A stretch of 64,000 nucleotides of DNA from Sphaerisporangium perillae (GTDB lineage: Bacteria > Actinomycetota > Actinomycetes > Streptosporangiales > Streptosporangiaceae). This document shows positions 35,982 through 44,533 of this stretch, piece by piece (the stretch's first letter is position 1; the number at the start of each line of letters is the position of its first letter). The notes beneath the pieces are model-generated. The model had not been told where the DNA came from. It ran no database searches and was given only the letters and a program-made list of their open reading frames with translations. The stretch lies in the NCBI RefSeq assembly GCF_023276435.1, contig NZ_JALLPO010000018.1, forward strand, positions 1 through 64,000. Reading direction: 5' to 3'. The translations under genes were made by a program, and so were the position numbers.

Positions 35982-36572
35982 ATGATCACCATCCCCACCC
36001 GTCTGCGCACCGGTATCGCCGCCCTGGCCGTCCTGGGCGCCGGCTCGGCCGTGACACTGGCCATCACCCCGGCCGCCGACGCGGCCACGAGCCCCGAGAC
36101 CACCACGATCACGCTCGCCGCCGCGCCGGCGCTCACCGGTACGGCCGCGGCGTCGAAGGCCGGCACGGCCGCTCCGGCGACGAGCCGGGCCACCGCCGCC
36201 ACGCCGGCCAGTCTCCTGAAGAGCGTCCGGCGCAACTGCGGATGGGTCACCTGCTCCTGGTACATGTCCAAGAGGGTCACCAGGAACCTCAAGGACATGC
36301 TGGGACCGGGCACCACGTTCACGACCGGAGCCGCCTACATGATCTGCAGCAAGATCTCCCACCCCATGGGGATCGCGGTCTGCGCGGCAGCCATCCTCAC
36401 CAAGGGCGCCTCGGCCGCCTACCACATCACGGCCGCCTCCAACCGGGGCGGATGCTTCGTCACCCGCGTCAACGCGGCGTACGTGGTCTCCGGCATCCCG
36501 GCGCTCACGTTCGCCAAGGGGGTCACCTTCGACGACGTCCCGCTGAGCAACAAGTACTGCGACGCCAGCTGA
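35982..36572 (+). CDS. Secreted small six-cysteine protein, function unknown
   Basis: 196 residues. A Sec signal peptide (GIAALAVLGAGSAVTLAITP) with cleavage after ADA is followed by an Ala/Thr-rich stretch to about residue 75. The mature domain contains six cysteines (NCGWVTCSWY, MICSK, VCAAA, GGCFV and a C-terminal KYCDAS), suggesting three disulfides. Aromatic and basic residues cluster around the first two cysteines, and a hydrophobic segment (PMGIAVCAAAILTKGASAAY) lies mid-domain. I recognise no named family. The ATG has AGAGAGG upstream and a strong palindrome follows the stop. It may be an antimicrobial, inhibitor or envelope protein; none is demonstrated. Confidence 0.75.
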   Translation: MITIPTRLRTGIAALAVLGAGSAVTLAITPAADAATSPETTTITLAAAPALTGTAAASKAGTAAPATSRATAATPASLLKSVRRNCGWVTCSWYMSKRVTRNLKDMLGPGTTFTTGAAYMICSKISHPMGIAVCAAAILTKGASAAYHITAASNRGGCFVTRVNAAYVVSGIPALTFAKGVTFDDVPLSNKYCDAS

Positions 36573-36615
36573 CGACGAGCCTCCGGCGGGGGCCGGCAAC
36601 GGGGTAGCCAGACGG

Positions 36616-36645
36616 TAGGGCAGGTGGCCATGGCCACCTGCCCTA
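36616..36645. terminator. 30-bp perfect palindrome after the secreted-protein gene
   Basis: tagggcaggtggcca followed immediately by its reverse complement, 43 bases beyond the stop. With essentially no loop it would fold as a long hairpin with a small forced loop, or act as a protein-binding palindrome. A terminator is the simplest reading. Confidence 0.65.
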
Positions 36646-36650
36646 TCGCC

Positions 36651-36800
36651 GTTTCCACACCGGTCGTTTCACACCCGACCGTTCACACCCGGTCGTTTCA
36701 CACCTGGCCGTTTCGCACTCGGCCGTTCTCGCATCCGGTGGTTTCCGCAACCGGCCGCACTCGCAGCCGGATGTATCCGCAGCCGGCCGTTCTCTCGCTC
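36651..36800. repeat. Degenerate 14-16-bp tandem repeat tract
   Basis: About nine loosely conserved units of the form ccggtcgtttcacacc (variants cgaccgttcacacc, cggccgttctcgcatc, ccggatgtatccgcag) run end to end between the terminator palindrome and the XdhC-type gene. Conservation falls towards the right. No ORF uses them. Confidence 0.65.
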
Positions 36801-36886
36801 GATGGCCTCGGGGAACGATCACCACGGCCGGGGCGCCGTCCTCGCCCCCTAGCGTGCTCGTGCGGCTCGGGCACAACGGCGCATGG

Positions 36887-37435
36887 TCAGAAGGCGAAGC
36901 CGCCTGGGCGGTCGTTGCGGTCGGCGATGAGGCCGGCCAGCGTGGAGATCGCGATCTCCGGCGGCGTGCGGGAGCCGATGTTGAGCCCGATCGGCCGGTG
37001 CACCCGGGCGACCTCCTCGGCCGGGACGCCCAGCTCGGCCAATGCCGCCACGTGCGGCGCGGTGTGGCGGGGACTGCCCATCACGCCGATCCACCGGCAC
37101 GGGAAGCCGAGCAGCTCGCGCAGCACCTCCCCCAGCTCGGGGCGGTCGTGGTCGGTGATCACCACGTCGGCGCTGCCGTCGAGGCCGCTGGACGCCTTGG
37201 TCACCACCTCGATGCCGGACGATCCGGCCGCCGTCCGCTCGGCGCGTTCGGGGTCGGGCTCCAGAAGGATCACCCGGAACCCGAGGTCGGCCCCGTACCG
37301 CAGCAGGTACTCAGCGACCGGGGAGGCGAACACGGCGACGAGGGTGCGACCACCGGCCTCAGGTGCCGCCTCACCGTGGGCGACGGCACAGGCCGGGTCC
37401 GTTTCATGGTCATGGACGTCATGCGAGTGAGCCAT
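36887..37435 (-). CDS. Stand-alone XdhC C-terminal (Rossmann) domain protein
   Basis: 182 residues from ATG 37435. The N-terminus is His/Asp-rich (MAHSHDVHDHE). The rest matches the XdhC_C Rossmann domain: TLVAVFASPVAEYLLRYGAD, ADVVITDHDRPELGEVLREL, RWIGVMGSPRHTAPHVAAL and HRPIGLNIGSRTPPEIAIST. XdhC proteins deliver and sulfurate molybdenum cofactor for xanthine dehydrogenase and CO dehydrogenase-type enzymes. Here the N-terminal XdhC/CoxI domain is absent and no molybdoenzyme gene is nearby, so it is either a minimal form acting in trans or has another role. Confidence 0.8.
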   Translation of the reverse strand: MAHSHDVHDHETDPACAVAHGEAAPEAGGRTLVAVFASPVAEYLLRYGADLGFRVILLEPDPERAERTAAGSSGIEVVTKASSGLDGSADVVITDHDRPELGEVLRELLGFPCRWIGVMGSPRHTAPHVAALAELGVPAEEVARVHRPIGLNIGSRTPPEIAISTLAGLIADRNDRPGGFAF

Positions 37436-37631
37436 GGCGGGAGTCTTCCACCGCATCGCCTTCCGCAAGCACAAGCATGGTCCGGGGAATAACAGCAGAT
37501 TCCGTTCGGAGACGTTCACCACGTTGACCGCCGTACAGCGGCGCCGGTATCGCCGTACCCCCTCTCACCGTCGCGGCGCCGAATGCACACGCACCACACC
37601 GGAGGAAAAGGGCAAGCCCCCCGGTGTACTC

Positions 37632-37931
37632 GTGGAGCGGCGGCTACTCGCCCGCCGACTCACACCTCCCTTAAGCGGCGGCTACTCGCCCACCGGCCGA
37701 CCCCTGGAGCGGCGGCCACTCGGCTACCGACCGGCCCTGGGACGGCGGCTACTCGCCTCGGCTGACGCAACCCCTGGGGCGGCGGCTCCTCACCCATCGA
37801 TTGACACTGCCCTTGGAATAGCGGCCACTTGCCCTACTGACCGACATCCCCTGGGGTGGCGGCTCCTCGCCTACCGACCGGCCGTGGGGATGGTGGCTTC
37901 TCGCCTATGGTTTGACGCTGTGGCGGGGTGG
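37632..37931. repeat. Intergenic minisatellite array, 33-40-bp units
   Basis: Eight degenerate units share the core ggagcggcggctactcgcc followed by a variable ctaccgaccggccc-type tail. They fill most of the 536-base gap between the divergent XdhC-type and NUDIX genes. Unit length varies, so this is not a maintained reading frame. The rest of the gap (37436-37631) shows nothing recognisable. Confidence 0.8.
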
Positions 37932-37971
37932 TACCCGTCGCCTTGGGGACGGGGCCGGCGGAGGGACCAGC

Positions 37972-38430
37972 GTGAAGAGGGTGATCGTGCGGGTCTGGCG
38001 GGCTCTTCGGCCCGTGCAGTGGCGGCTCCTGTGGTTCACCCGCGCGAAGTTCATGGTCGGGGTCACCGGAGTGGTACGCGACGCCGAGGGCAGGGTGCTG
38101 CTGGTCAAGCACCGGTTCTGGTCCGAGGGACGGCAGTGGGGATTGCCCGGCGGCTACGCGAAGAAGGCGGAGACCTTTGAGAACACGCTCGTTCGCGAAG
38201 TACGGGAGGAAACGGGGCTGGAAATCCGGGTTCGCAGCCTTCTGTTTCTCAAGAGCGGCTATCGGCTGCGCGCGGAGGTCGGCTTCGAGGCGGAGCTCAC
38301 CGGCGGGACGATGAGCACGGACTCCTTCGAGATCCTGGAGGCGGGCTGGTTCCCCCCAGATGATCTTCCGGAAGGACTCCAGGAGCCCCACCGGCTCTTG
38401 ATCAACGGCCCGCACGAAGCCTGCACCTGA
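37972..38430 (+). CDS. NUDIX hydrolase
   Basis: 152 residues from a GTG with GGAGGGACC upstream. The NUDIX box is complete: G-x5-E-x7-REVREETGL (GGYAKKAETFENTLVREVRE then ETGLEI). Ahead of it is KFMVGVTGVVRDAEGRVLLV. The enzyme should hydrolyse a nucleoside diphosphate linked to another moiety; the substrate cannot be predicted. A basic Trp-rich N-terminus (VRVWRALRPVQWRLLW) could associate with membranes. It lies directly downstream of the minisatellite array, which must contain or abut its promoter. Confidence 0.88.
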   Translation: MKRVIVRVWRALRPVQWRLLWFTRAKFMVGVTGVVRDAEGRVLLVKHRFWSEGRQWGLPGGYAKKAETFENTLVREVREETGLEIRVRSLLFLKSGYRLRAEVGFEAELTGGTMSTDSFEILEAGWFPPDDLPEGLQEPHRLLINGPHEACT

Positions 38431-38595
38431 ACCGCCGACCCACGTGCCGACGCCGGCGTCCTCGCTTCTCGGCCGGCTCACGTGCCACGTGCCGGGGGGA
38501 TCGTGTTGCTGACGAAAGGCTCGCGTGCTGTCGGATAATGCGTTTACGATCTTTTCCTCTGATATGCACCCTTGGAAACCCGGCGGTGTAAACGC

Positions 38596-40275
38596 ATGCG
38601 TACTCGATGGCCCCTGGCGATGGTCGCCGCGGTGCTGCTGATGGTCGCCTTCGGGGCGTACGCGATGTTGACCGCCCCTGATCCCGTCGACGCCTCGCGG
38701 CCCAGCTCGCGGCGGACCTCGTTGCCCCTGCACGGGGCCGAGGCCAGTCCGCCCGCGCCACCGGCGACCACAACGGCGCCGGCGCCCGGTCAGGCGCTCA
38801 CGACGGCCGCGCCGGCGCCCGAGCAGGCGCTCACGTTCGAACCGACGCCGGCCGCCTCCATCGTGCCCACACAGTCGCAACGCCCTGAACCGGTGGCGGC
38901 GAGCTATTTCACCGCCTGGCGGTCCGGTGACTTCACCACGATGGCGAGCCTGGTGGAAGCCCCTCCCGCCGACTTCGCCGACCGGCACCGGCGGTTCAGC
39001 GCCGAACTACGGGTCGCGTCGCTGTCCCTCACCCCGGGGTCGCTCCGCCTCCAGGGCCAGGAGGCCGCCGAGGTGCCCTTCCAGGGGGTGCGGCAGGTGA
39101 CCGGGCTCGGAAGGTGGGAGTTCTCCTCGGTCCTGCGCCTGGGCCTGCGCAGCGGGGCGTGGAAGGTGCTCTGGGCACCGGAGACACTGCACCCCTCGCT
39201 GAAGGACGGGGGCGGCCTGCGGCTGAAAGAGACCCAGGTCGCCCGGCCCGCCGCGCTCACCCGCGAGGGCCGGCCGTTCCCCGCCGACAGCAGAGCGGGC
39301 GACTACTTCCCCGGGCTGGGCGCCACGGGCGTCCGCCTGACGATCGAGGAGGTCCCCTCAGGCCGGGTGCTGCTGGCCTCCCCGGCCACGCCGCAGGCGG
39401 CCACGCGGACGACCATCTCCGAGGCCGTGCAGACCGCCGCCGCGCGTGCCCTGGACGGCGTGGAACGGCCCGCTGCGGTCGTGGCGGTGGACGTGCAGAG
39501 CGGCCAGGTGCGGGCGGTGGCCGACACGCTGGGCGGCAAGCGGGCATTCAACGGCCTGTACCCGCCGGGCTCGGCGTTCAAGGTGGTGACCGCCGCGGCG
39601 CTGCTCCGTTCCGGGCTGACTCCCGAGTCGCAGGTCGCGTGCCCGGGGTCGTACACGATCCCGAACGGCAGGAGCTTCCACAACGACGGGAACGCCGACC
39701 ACGGGACCGTGACCCTGACCACGGCCTTCGCGCTCTCCTGCAACACCACCTTCGTGCGGCAGGCGTACGAGCGGCTGCGGGACGACCGGCTGCGCGCCGA
39801 GGCGGCCGACCGGTTCGGCTTCCGGGAGAAGCCGGGACTGAGCTCCTGCCGCATCCGGCCGTACAAGGAAGCGGACGAGCTGGGCTCGGACGCCATCGGC
39901 CAGAACTCGGTGCAGGGCAGCCCGCTGTGCATGGCCGAAGTCGCCGCCGCGGTGGCCGGCGGGGTGTGGCGGCCCGCCATCATGGCCGAGAGCCCGCCCG
40001 CCGACTCCCCGGCCGCCGTGCCGCTGGACGCCGGTGTGGTGGCCGGTCTGCGGACGATGATGAGCGCCGTCGTCACCCAGGGAACGGCCGCGAAGGCCGG
40101 CCTCCCTTCGGGTACGGCGGGCAAGACCGGCACCGCCGAGGTGCAGGGCGCGAGCGCGCATGCCTGGTTCATCGGCTACCGGGATTCCCTGGCCTTCGCG
40201 GTGTTCGTGCAGAACGGCGGCAGCGGCGGCGCGGCGGCGGCGCCCATCGCAGCGAGATTCCTCAAAGCGCTCTAG
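38596..40275 (+). CDS. Penicillin-binding protein transpeptidase with NTF2-like N-domain
   Basis: 559 residues. An N-terminal anchor (MVAAVLLMVAFGAYAML) is followed by a Pro/Ala/Thr linker. An NTF2-like MecA_N domain spans about residues 95-205 (VAASYFTAWRSGDFTTMASL). The transpeptidase domain has all three motifs: SAFK (Ser326), SCN (381-383) and KTGTAE (Lys510). It should crosslink peptidoglycan outside the membrane. No PBP dimerisation domain is evident between the NTF2-like and catalytic parts, so it is a short class B-type enzyme. Start ATG 38596 lacks a clear ribosome binding site. Confidence 0.9.
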   Translation: MRTRWPLAMVAAVLLMVAFGAYAMLTAPDPVDASRPSSRRTSLPLHGAEASPPAPPATTTAPAPGQALTTAAPAPEQALTFEPTPAASIVPTQSQRPEPVAASYFTAWRSGDFTTMASLVEAPPADFADRHRRFSAELRVASLSLTPGSLRLQGQEAAEVPFQGVRQVTGLGRWEFSSVLRLGLRSGAWKVLWAPETLHPSLKDGGGLRLKETQVARPAALTREGRPFPADSRAGDYFPGLGATGVRLTIEEVPSGRVLLASPATPQAATRTTISEAVQTAAARALDGVERPAAVVAVDVQSGQVRAVADTLGGKRAFNGLYPPGSAFKVVTAAALLRSGLTPESQVACPGSYTIPNGRSFHNDGNADHGTVTLTTAFALSCNTTFVRQAYERLRDDRLRAEAADRFGFREKPGLSSCRIRPYKEADELGSDAIGQNSVQGSPLCMAEVAAAVAGGVWRPAIMAESPPADSPAAVPLDAGVVAGLRTMMSAVVTQGTAAKAGLPSGTAGKTGTAEVQGASAHAWFIGYRDSLAFAVFVQNGGSGGAAAAPIAARFLKAL

Positions 40276-40440
40276 GAACAGCCGGTAAGAGCCGGATCGC
40301 GCTCCTTCGCGGACGGACCGCCGCCCTCGTGCCGGCCCCGTCCCCGCTCAGGCGTCCCCGCCGGCCCGGGAGCCGGCTGTGACGCATCGCCGTCTGAGGT
40401 CCTCCGTCCCCGGCTCGCCCCCGTAAGCCTGGAAGTCCGG

Positions 40441-41430
40441 TCAGGCGGAGGGGGCGACGTCCGGGGTGCGTTCCAGGTCGCCGGTCTCGTTGGCGCGCAG
40501 GGCTCGGCGGCCGAAGAAGGCGACGTACGCGAGGAAGGCGGCCTCGGCCACCACTCCGATGCCGATGCGCGCCCACGTCGGCAACGGGGACGGGGTCACC
40601 ATCGCCTCGATCAGCCCGGACACCAGGAGCACCACGACCAGGCCGAGCGCGACGCTCACCACGGCCCGCCCCTGCTCGGCCAGCGCCTCGGCGCGTTTCC
40701 TCGGCCCGGGGTCGATCGCCGTCCATCCGAGGCGCATCCCGACGGCCGCGGCGAGGAAGACGGCCGTCAGCTCGAGCAGGCCGTGCGGGGTGATCAGGCC
40801 GAAGAACACGTCCAGCCGGTCGCGCGAGGCCATAAGGCCGCCCGCGATGCCAACGTTCGCGGCGTTCTGCCACAGGATGTAGGGGATCGGGATGCCGAGC
40901 AGCACGGACGTGGCGATCACCTGCATCGAGACCCACGCGTTGTTGATCCACACCTGGCCGGCGAACGCCCCCGCCGGATGCTCGGAGTAGTAGTCGGCGA
41001 AGTCGTGCTCGACGAGCTGCTTGATCTGCTCCGGCCCGGCGATGGCGGCCTGGACGTCGGGGTTGCGCGCGACCCACGCCCCGACCAGCGCGGACACCAC
41101 CAGGAACACCGCCGCCGTACCCGCCCACCACCAGCGGGCCCGGTAGGCCACCACCGGGAACGAGACGGTGAAGAACCGGATGAACTCCCGCCAGGCCGGC
41201 GTGTGCGCGCCCGTCACCGCCGAGCGCGCCCGCGCCACCAGCGCCGACAGCCGGCCCACGAGGAGCTGGTCGGAACCGGACCTGACGATTGACAGGTGGG
41301 TCGCGACGCGCTGGTAGAGGTCGACCAGCTCGTCGACTTCGGGGCCGCTCAGCGAGCCGCGGTGCCGCACCAGGGTCTCGAGCCGGTCCCACGTCGGCTT
41401 GTGCACGGAGACGAACGCGTCGATGTCCAC
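40441..41430 (-). CDS. SpoIIM-family (stage II sporulation protein M) membrane protein
   Basis: 329 residues from a GTG reading MDIDAFVSVHKPTWDRLETL, the usual N-terminus; the frame is open further upstream but would run into the divergent RDD gene. The cytoplasmic N-terminal helix bundle (about 1-100) precedes five membrane segments, with the family block GLITPHGLLELTAVFLAAA. It matches Rv3694c in family and in being divergent from an RDD gene (Rv3695). In most actinobacteria this pair adjoins MoxR and DUF58; here they are about 12 kb apart. Confidence 0.88.
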   Translation of the reverse strand: MDIDAFVSVHKPTWDRLETLVRHRGSLSGPEVDELVDLYQRVATHLSIVRSGSDQLLVGRLSALVARARSAVTGAHTPAWREFIRFFTVSFPVVAYRARWWWAGTAAVFLVVSALVGAWVARNPDVQAAIAGPEQIKQLVEHDFADYYSEHPAGAFAGQVWINNAWVSMQVIATSVLLGIPIPYILWQNAANVGIAGGLMASRDRLDVFFGLITPHGLLELTAVFLAAAVGMRLGWTAIDPGPRKRAEALAEQGRAVVSVALGLVVVLLVSGLIEAMVTPSPLPTWARIGIGVVAEAAFLAYVAFFGRRALRANETGDLERTPDVAPSA

Positions 41431-41468
41431 GCACGAAAGCCTATTGGCCCGATGGATAGGGTGGTGGC

Positions 41469-42371
41469 GTGGCAGATGTGGTGACCGGTGAGGCCGTCGT
41501 CGTCGAGGTGCGGGTGGCACAGCTGCCGAGCCGCGCGCTGGCCCTGTTGATCGACATGGTGCTGCAGTTCCTGGCCATCTTCGGCCTCACGCTGCTGTTC
41601 GGCATGCTGTCGGCCGTCACGGAGGAGGCGTTCGCCGTCGCGCTGACGATCCTGCTCAGCGCGCTCGTCCTGGTGGGCTACCCGGTGATCTTCGAGACGC
41701 TCACCCGTGGCCGCAGCCTTGGCAAGCTGGCGCTCGGGTTGCGCGTGGTCAGCGACGACGGCAGCCCCGAACGGTTCCGGCAGGCGCTCTTCCGCGGGCT
41801 TTCCGGGCTGCTGGAGTTCTGGTTCCTGTCCGGGGCCCCCGCGCTGATCAGCTCTCTGATCAGCGAACGGGGCAAGCGGCTCGGCGACGTCTTCGCGGGC
41901 ACCATCGTGATCTCGGAGCGGGCCCCGCGCCAGGCGCCGCCGCCGGAGATGCCGGCTCCGCTGGCCGCGTGGGCGACGACGCTGGAGCTCTCACGGCTGC
42001 CGGAGGATCTGGCGGCCACGGCGAGGCAGTACCTGTCGCGCTGGCACCAGCTCTCCCCCGCCGTCCGGCACGACATGGGCGTGCGCATCGCCGGGCAGTT
42101 CGCGACCTACGTGTCGCCGCCGCCCCCGCCCGCCGCGCCGCCCTACGCCTATCTCGCCGCCGTGCTCGCCGAGCGCCGCCGTCGCACGCAGATGCGGCTC
42201 GCGCACCAGGCCCGGTCGGTGGCGGCCACCGCGTACTTCCCCGCCGCGCCGCCTGCCCCGTCCTTCCCTGGCGCTCCGGTCACCCCGGCTTTCGCGCTTC
42301 GCGCGCCCGGTCCGCCGCCCTCACCAGCGGACACGCAGCCGACGGCCGGTGGTTTTATCCCTCCCGCCTAG
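41469..42371 (+). CDS. RDD-family membrane protein
   Basis: 300 residues. The RDD signature is present: LPSRALALLIDMVLQFLAIF in the first helix and ETLTRGRSLGKLALGLRVVS between helices, then RGLSGLLEFWFL. Three to four membrane segments cover residues about 15-135. The C-terminal half is cytoplasmic, with a helical part (LSRLPEDLAATARQYLSRWH) and a Pro-rich tail. Function is unknown; the conserved neighbourhood ties it to the MoxR/DUF58 system. The GTG start is 38 bases from the divergent SpoIIM start. Confidence 0.88.
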   Translation: MADVVTGEAVVVEVRVAQLPSRALALLIDMVLQFLAIFGLTLLFGMLSAVTEEAFAVALTILLSALVLVGYPVIFETLTRGRSLGKLALGLRVVSDDGSPERFRQALFRGLSGLLEFWFLSGAPALISSLISERGKRLGDVFAGTIVISERAPRQAPPPEMPAPLAAWATTLELSRLPEDLAATARQYLSRWHQLSPAVRHDMGVRIAGQFATYVSPPPPPAAPPYAYLAAVLAERRRRTQMRLAHQARSVAATAYFPAAPPAPSFPGAPVTPAFALRAPGPPPSPADTQPTAGGFIPPA

Positions 42372-42454
42372 ATTTCGGGCAGCACGCCGCATAGATCCGG
42401 AAAGAGCGGGAACGAGGACGTCCAGCGGGTCACTGGGGCATTGGCCCGCGACAT

Positions 42455-42509
42455 GGGAACGGGTGCGGCCGGCGCGTGAGGGAGAGGATGCGCCGACCGC
42501 ACCCGTCCC
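42455..42509. terminator. Terminator hairpin between RDD and ABC permease genes
   Basis: Left arm acgggtgcggccggcgc (42459..42475) pairs with gcgccgaccgcacccgt (42490..42506) with one mismatch and a 14-base loop. It lies between convergent genes and probably ends the oligopeptide transporter transcript. Confidence 0.8.
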
Positions 42510-42511
42510 GC

Positions 42512-43474
42512 TCAGGCCAGCCTGACCCTGGCGTCCAGGAAGGCATAGGCCACGTCGACCAGCAGGTTGGCGACGACGACCGCGGCGGCGGTGATCAGCA
42601 CCACCCCCATGATGACCGGAAGGTCGCTGCTCACGAACGCCTGGACGACCGCCTGGCCGACCCCGCCGAGGCCGAAGACCGACTCGGTGACGACCACTCC
42701 GCCGATGAGCGTGCCGACGTCCACGCCGAGCTGGGACACCACCGGCGTCAGCGCGGACCGCAGGCCGTGCCGCACGATCACCCGCCGCTCGGGCACCCCC
42801 TTGGCACGCGCCGTCCTGATGTAGTCCTCGCCCAGCACGTCCAGCATCGAGCCGCGCGTGAGGCGCAGGTAGGTCGCCGCCTGGACGGTGGCCAGCGTGA
42901 TCCAGGGCAGGATCAGGTGCCGCGCCCACTCGGCCGGGTTCTCCGACAGGTCCACGTAGGAGTCCGGCGGGAAGATCGGCAGGCCGGCCTTGGTCAGCTG
43001 GAAGAACAGCAGGTAGAGCAGCAGCAGCCCGATGACGAAGGTCGGCATCGAGACGCCCGCGAGTGCCAGGAACGTCATGGCCCTGTCGAGCAGCGAGCGC
43101 GCCCGGGTGGCGCTGAGCACGCCCGCGCTGACGCCGACCAGGAACCACAGCACCGCGCCGCCGAGGACCAGGGACATGGTCGGCGGGAGGTCTGCGGCGA
43201 CGAGCTTGCCGACCGACTCTCCGTTGAAGTAGGACTTGCCGAGGTCGCCGTGCAGGAGCCGGCCCATGTAGTCGCCGTACTGGACGAGGATCGGCCGGTC
43301 GAGGCCGAGGTCGCGCCGGATGAGGTCGACCTGCTCGGGGGTGGCCTGCCGTCCCGCGAGCGTGCGGGCCGGGTCGCCGGGGGCGACGAAGAACATGAAG
43401 AACGTCCCCAGCGTGACCAGCCACAGTACGACCACGCCGAGCAGCACCCGCCGGATGAGGAAGCGCCGGAACAT
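42512..43474 (-). CDS. Oligopeptide/dipeptide ABC transporter permease (OppB/DppB type)
   Basis: 320 residues. The N-terminus MFRRFLIRRVLLGVVVLWLV is typical of OppB. Six membrane segments are seen. The EAA loop contacting the ATPase is YIRTARAKGVPERRVIVRHG, followed by LTPVVSQLGVDVGTLIGG. It forms the channel with the OppC-type protein at 43478. Its start is 4 bases after the OppC stop. This is the last gene of the five-gene transporter operon. Confidence 0.92.
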   Translation of the reverse strand: MFRRFLIRRVLLGVVVLWLVTLGTFFMFFVAPGDPARTLAGRQATPEQVDLIRRDLGLDRPILVQYGDYMGRLLHGDLGKSYFNGESVGKLVAADLPPTMSLVLGGAVLWFLVGVSAGVLSATRARSLLDRAMTFLALAGVSMPTFVIGLLLLYLLFFQLTKAGLPIFPPDSYVDLSENPAEWARHLILPWITLATVQAATYLRLTRGSMLDVLGEDYIRTARAKGVPERRVIVRHGLRSALTPVVSQLGVDVGTLIGGVVVTESVFGLGGVGQAVVQAFVSSDLPVIMGVVLITAAAVVVANLLVDVAYAFLDARVRLA

Positions 43475-43477
43475 CGC

Positions 43478-44533
43478 TCAGCCCTCCATGGTGTTCATAC
43501 GCCCGCTCGGCTCCTCGCCGCCGCGCCGTGCCTCGCCTCCCTGGCCGCCCTGGCGATCGTCCGAACCGCTCTTGCCGCCGCGCCTGCGCCGGATGCCCCT
43601 GCGCCTGCTGAAGAGCCGTTCGGTCCGCGGGTCGATCGCGTCGCGGATGCCGTCGCCGAGCAGGTTGAACGCCAGCGTGGCGAGCAGCAGGGTCCCGGCC
43701 GGGAAGGTGAGGTACCACCAGGCGACCCGGTAGAAGCCCTGCGCCTCGCTGAGCAGGTTGCCCCACGAGGGCGTCGGCGGGACGATGCCGAGGCCGAGGT
43801 AGGACAGCGTCGACTCGAATACGATGGCCGCCGGGACCAGCAGCGTCACCAGCACGATCACCGGGGCGAGCAGGTTCGGCAGGATGTCGACGAACATGAT
43901 CCGCGCGTCGCCGGCGCCGAGCGATCTGGCCGCCTCGACGTACTCCCGCTCCTTGATCGACAACGTCTGCCCGCGCACGATCCTCGCGATCGCCGCCCAG
44001 GAGTAGAACGAGATCACGCCGACCGTGGCGGTCAGCGACGGCCCGGCGATGGAGACCACCGCGATCGCGAAGATCAGGTACGGGAACGAGAGCACGACGT
44101 CCATCAGGCGCGACAGCAGCGTGTCGACCACGCCGCCGTAGAAGCCGGCCAGAAGGCCCACGGCGACGCCGAGCATCGCCGCGAGCCCGGTGGACAGCAC
44201 GCCGACGGTCAGCGACACGCGCGCGCCGTACAGGACGCGGATGAACAGGTCGCGGCCGAGGCGGTCGGTGCCGAACCAGAACGTGCCGTTCGGCGGCACC
44301 GGGAGCCCCTGGTCGGTGATGCCGATGTCGCGGAACTGGTCGTCGGGGCCGTGGCCGCTCCACTGGGCGATCAGCGGCGCCGCGGCGGCGAGCAGCAGCA
44401 GGAGCACCACCACGACCGCCGACAGCAGGGCGACCTTGTCGGTGCGGATCCGCGCCCAGGCCAGGGCCCAGGGGCTCCGCCCGGCGATGACCTTGTCCGG
44501 TACGGCCTCCGGACGGATCTCGGTGAGCGTCAC
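43478..44533 (-). CDS. Oligopeptide/dipeptide ABC transporter permease (OppC/DppC type)
   Basis: 351 residues. An N-terminal cytoplasmic segment and TM1 precede the OppC-type core. The EAA loop is [20 protein letters not shown], followed by [20 protein letters not shown] and the family block [20 protein letters not shown]. The C-terminus carries a basic Arg/Gly-rich extension of about 50 residues beyond the usual end ([19 protein letters not shown]). The GTG start overlaps the stop of the ATPase gene as GTGA, so translation is coupled. Confidence 0.92.
   Translation of the reverse strand: MTLTEIRPEAVPDKVIAGRSPWALAWARIRTDKVALLSAVVVVLLLLLAAAAPLIAQWSGHGPDDQFRDIGITDQGLPVPPNGTFWFGTDRLGRDLFIRVLYGARVSLTVGVLSTGLAAMLGVAVGLLAGFYGGVVDTLLSRLMDVVLSFPYLIFAIAVVSIAGPSLTATVGVISFYSWAAIARIVRGQTLSIKEREYVEAARSLGAGDARIMFVDILPNLLAPVIVLVTLLVPAAIVFESTLSYLGLGIVPPTPSWGNLLSEAQGFYRVAWWYLTFPAGTLLLATLAFNLLGDGIRDAIDPRTERLFSRRRGIRRRRGGKSGSDDRQGGQGGEARRGGEEPSGRMNTMEG

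Noticed and set aside
37632-37931. CRISPR array
   Set aside because: Spacing is irregular, spacers resemble one another, cores are degenerate and no cas genes are present.
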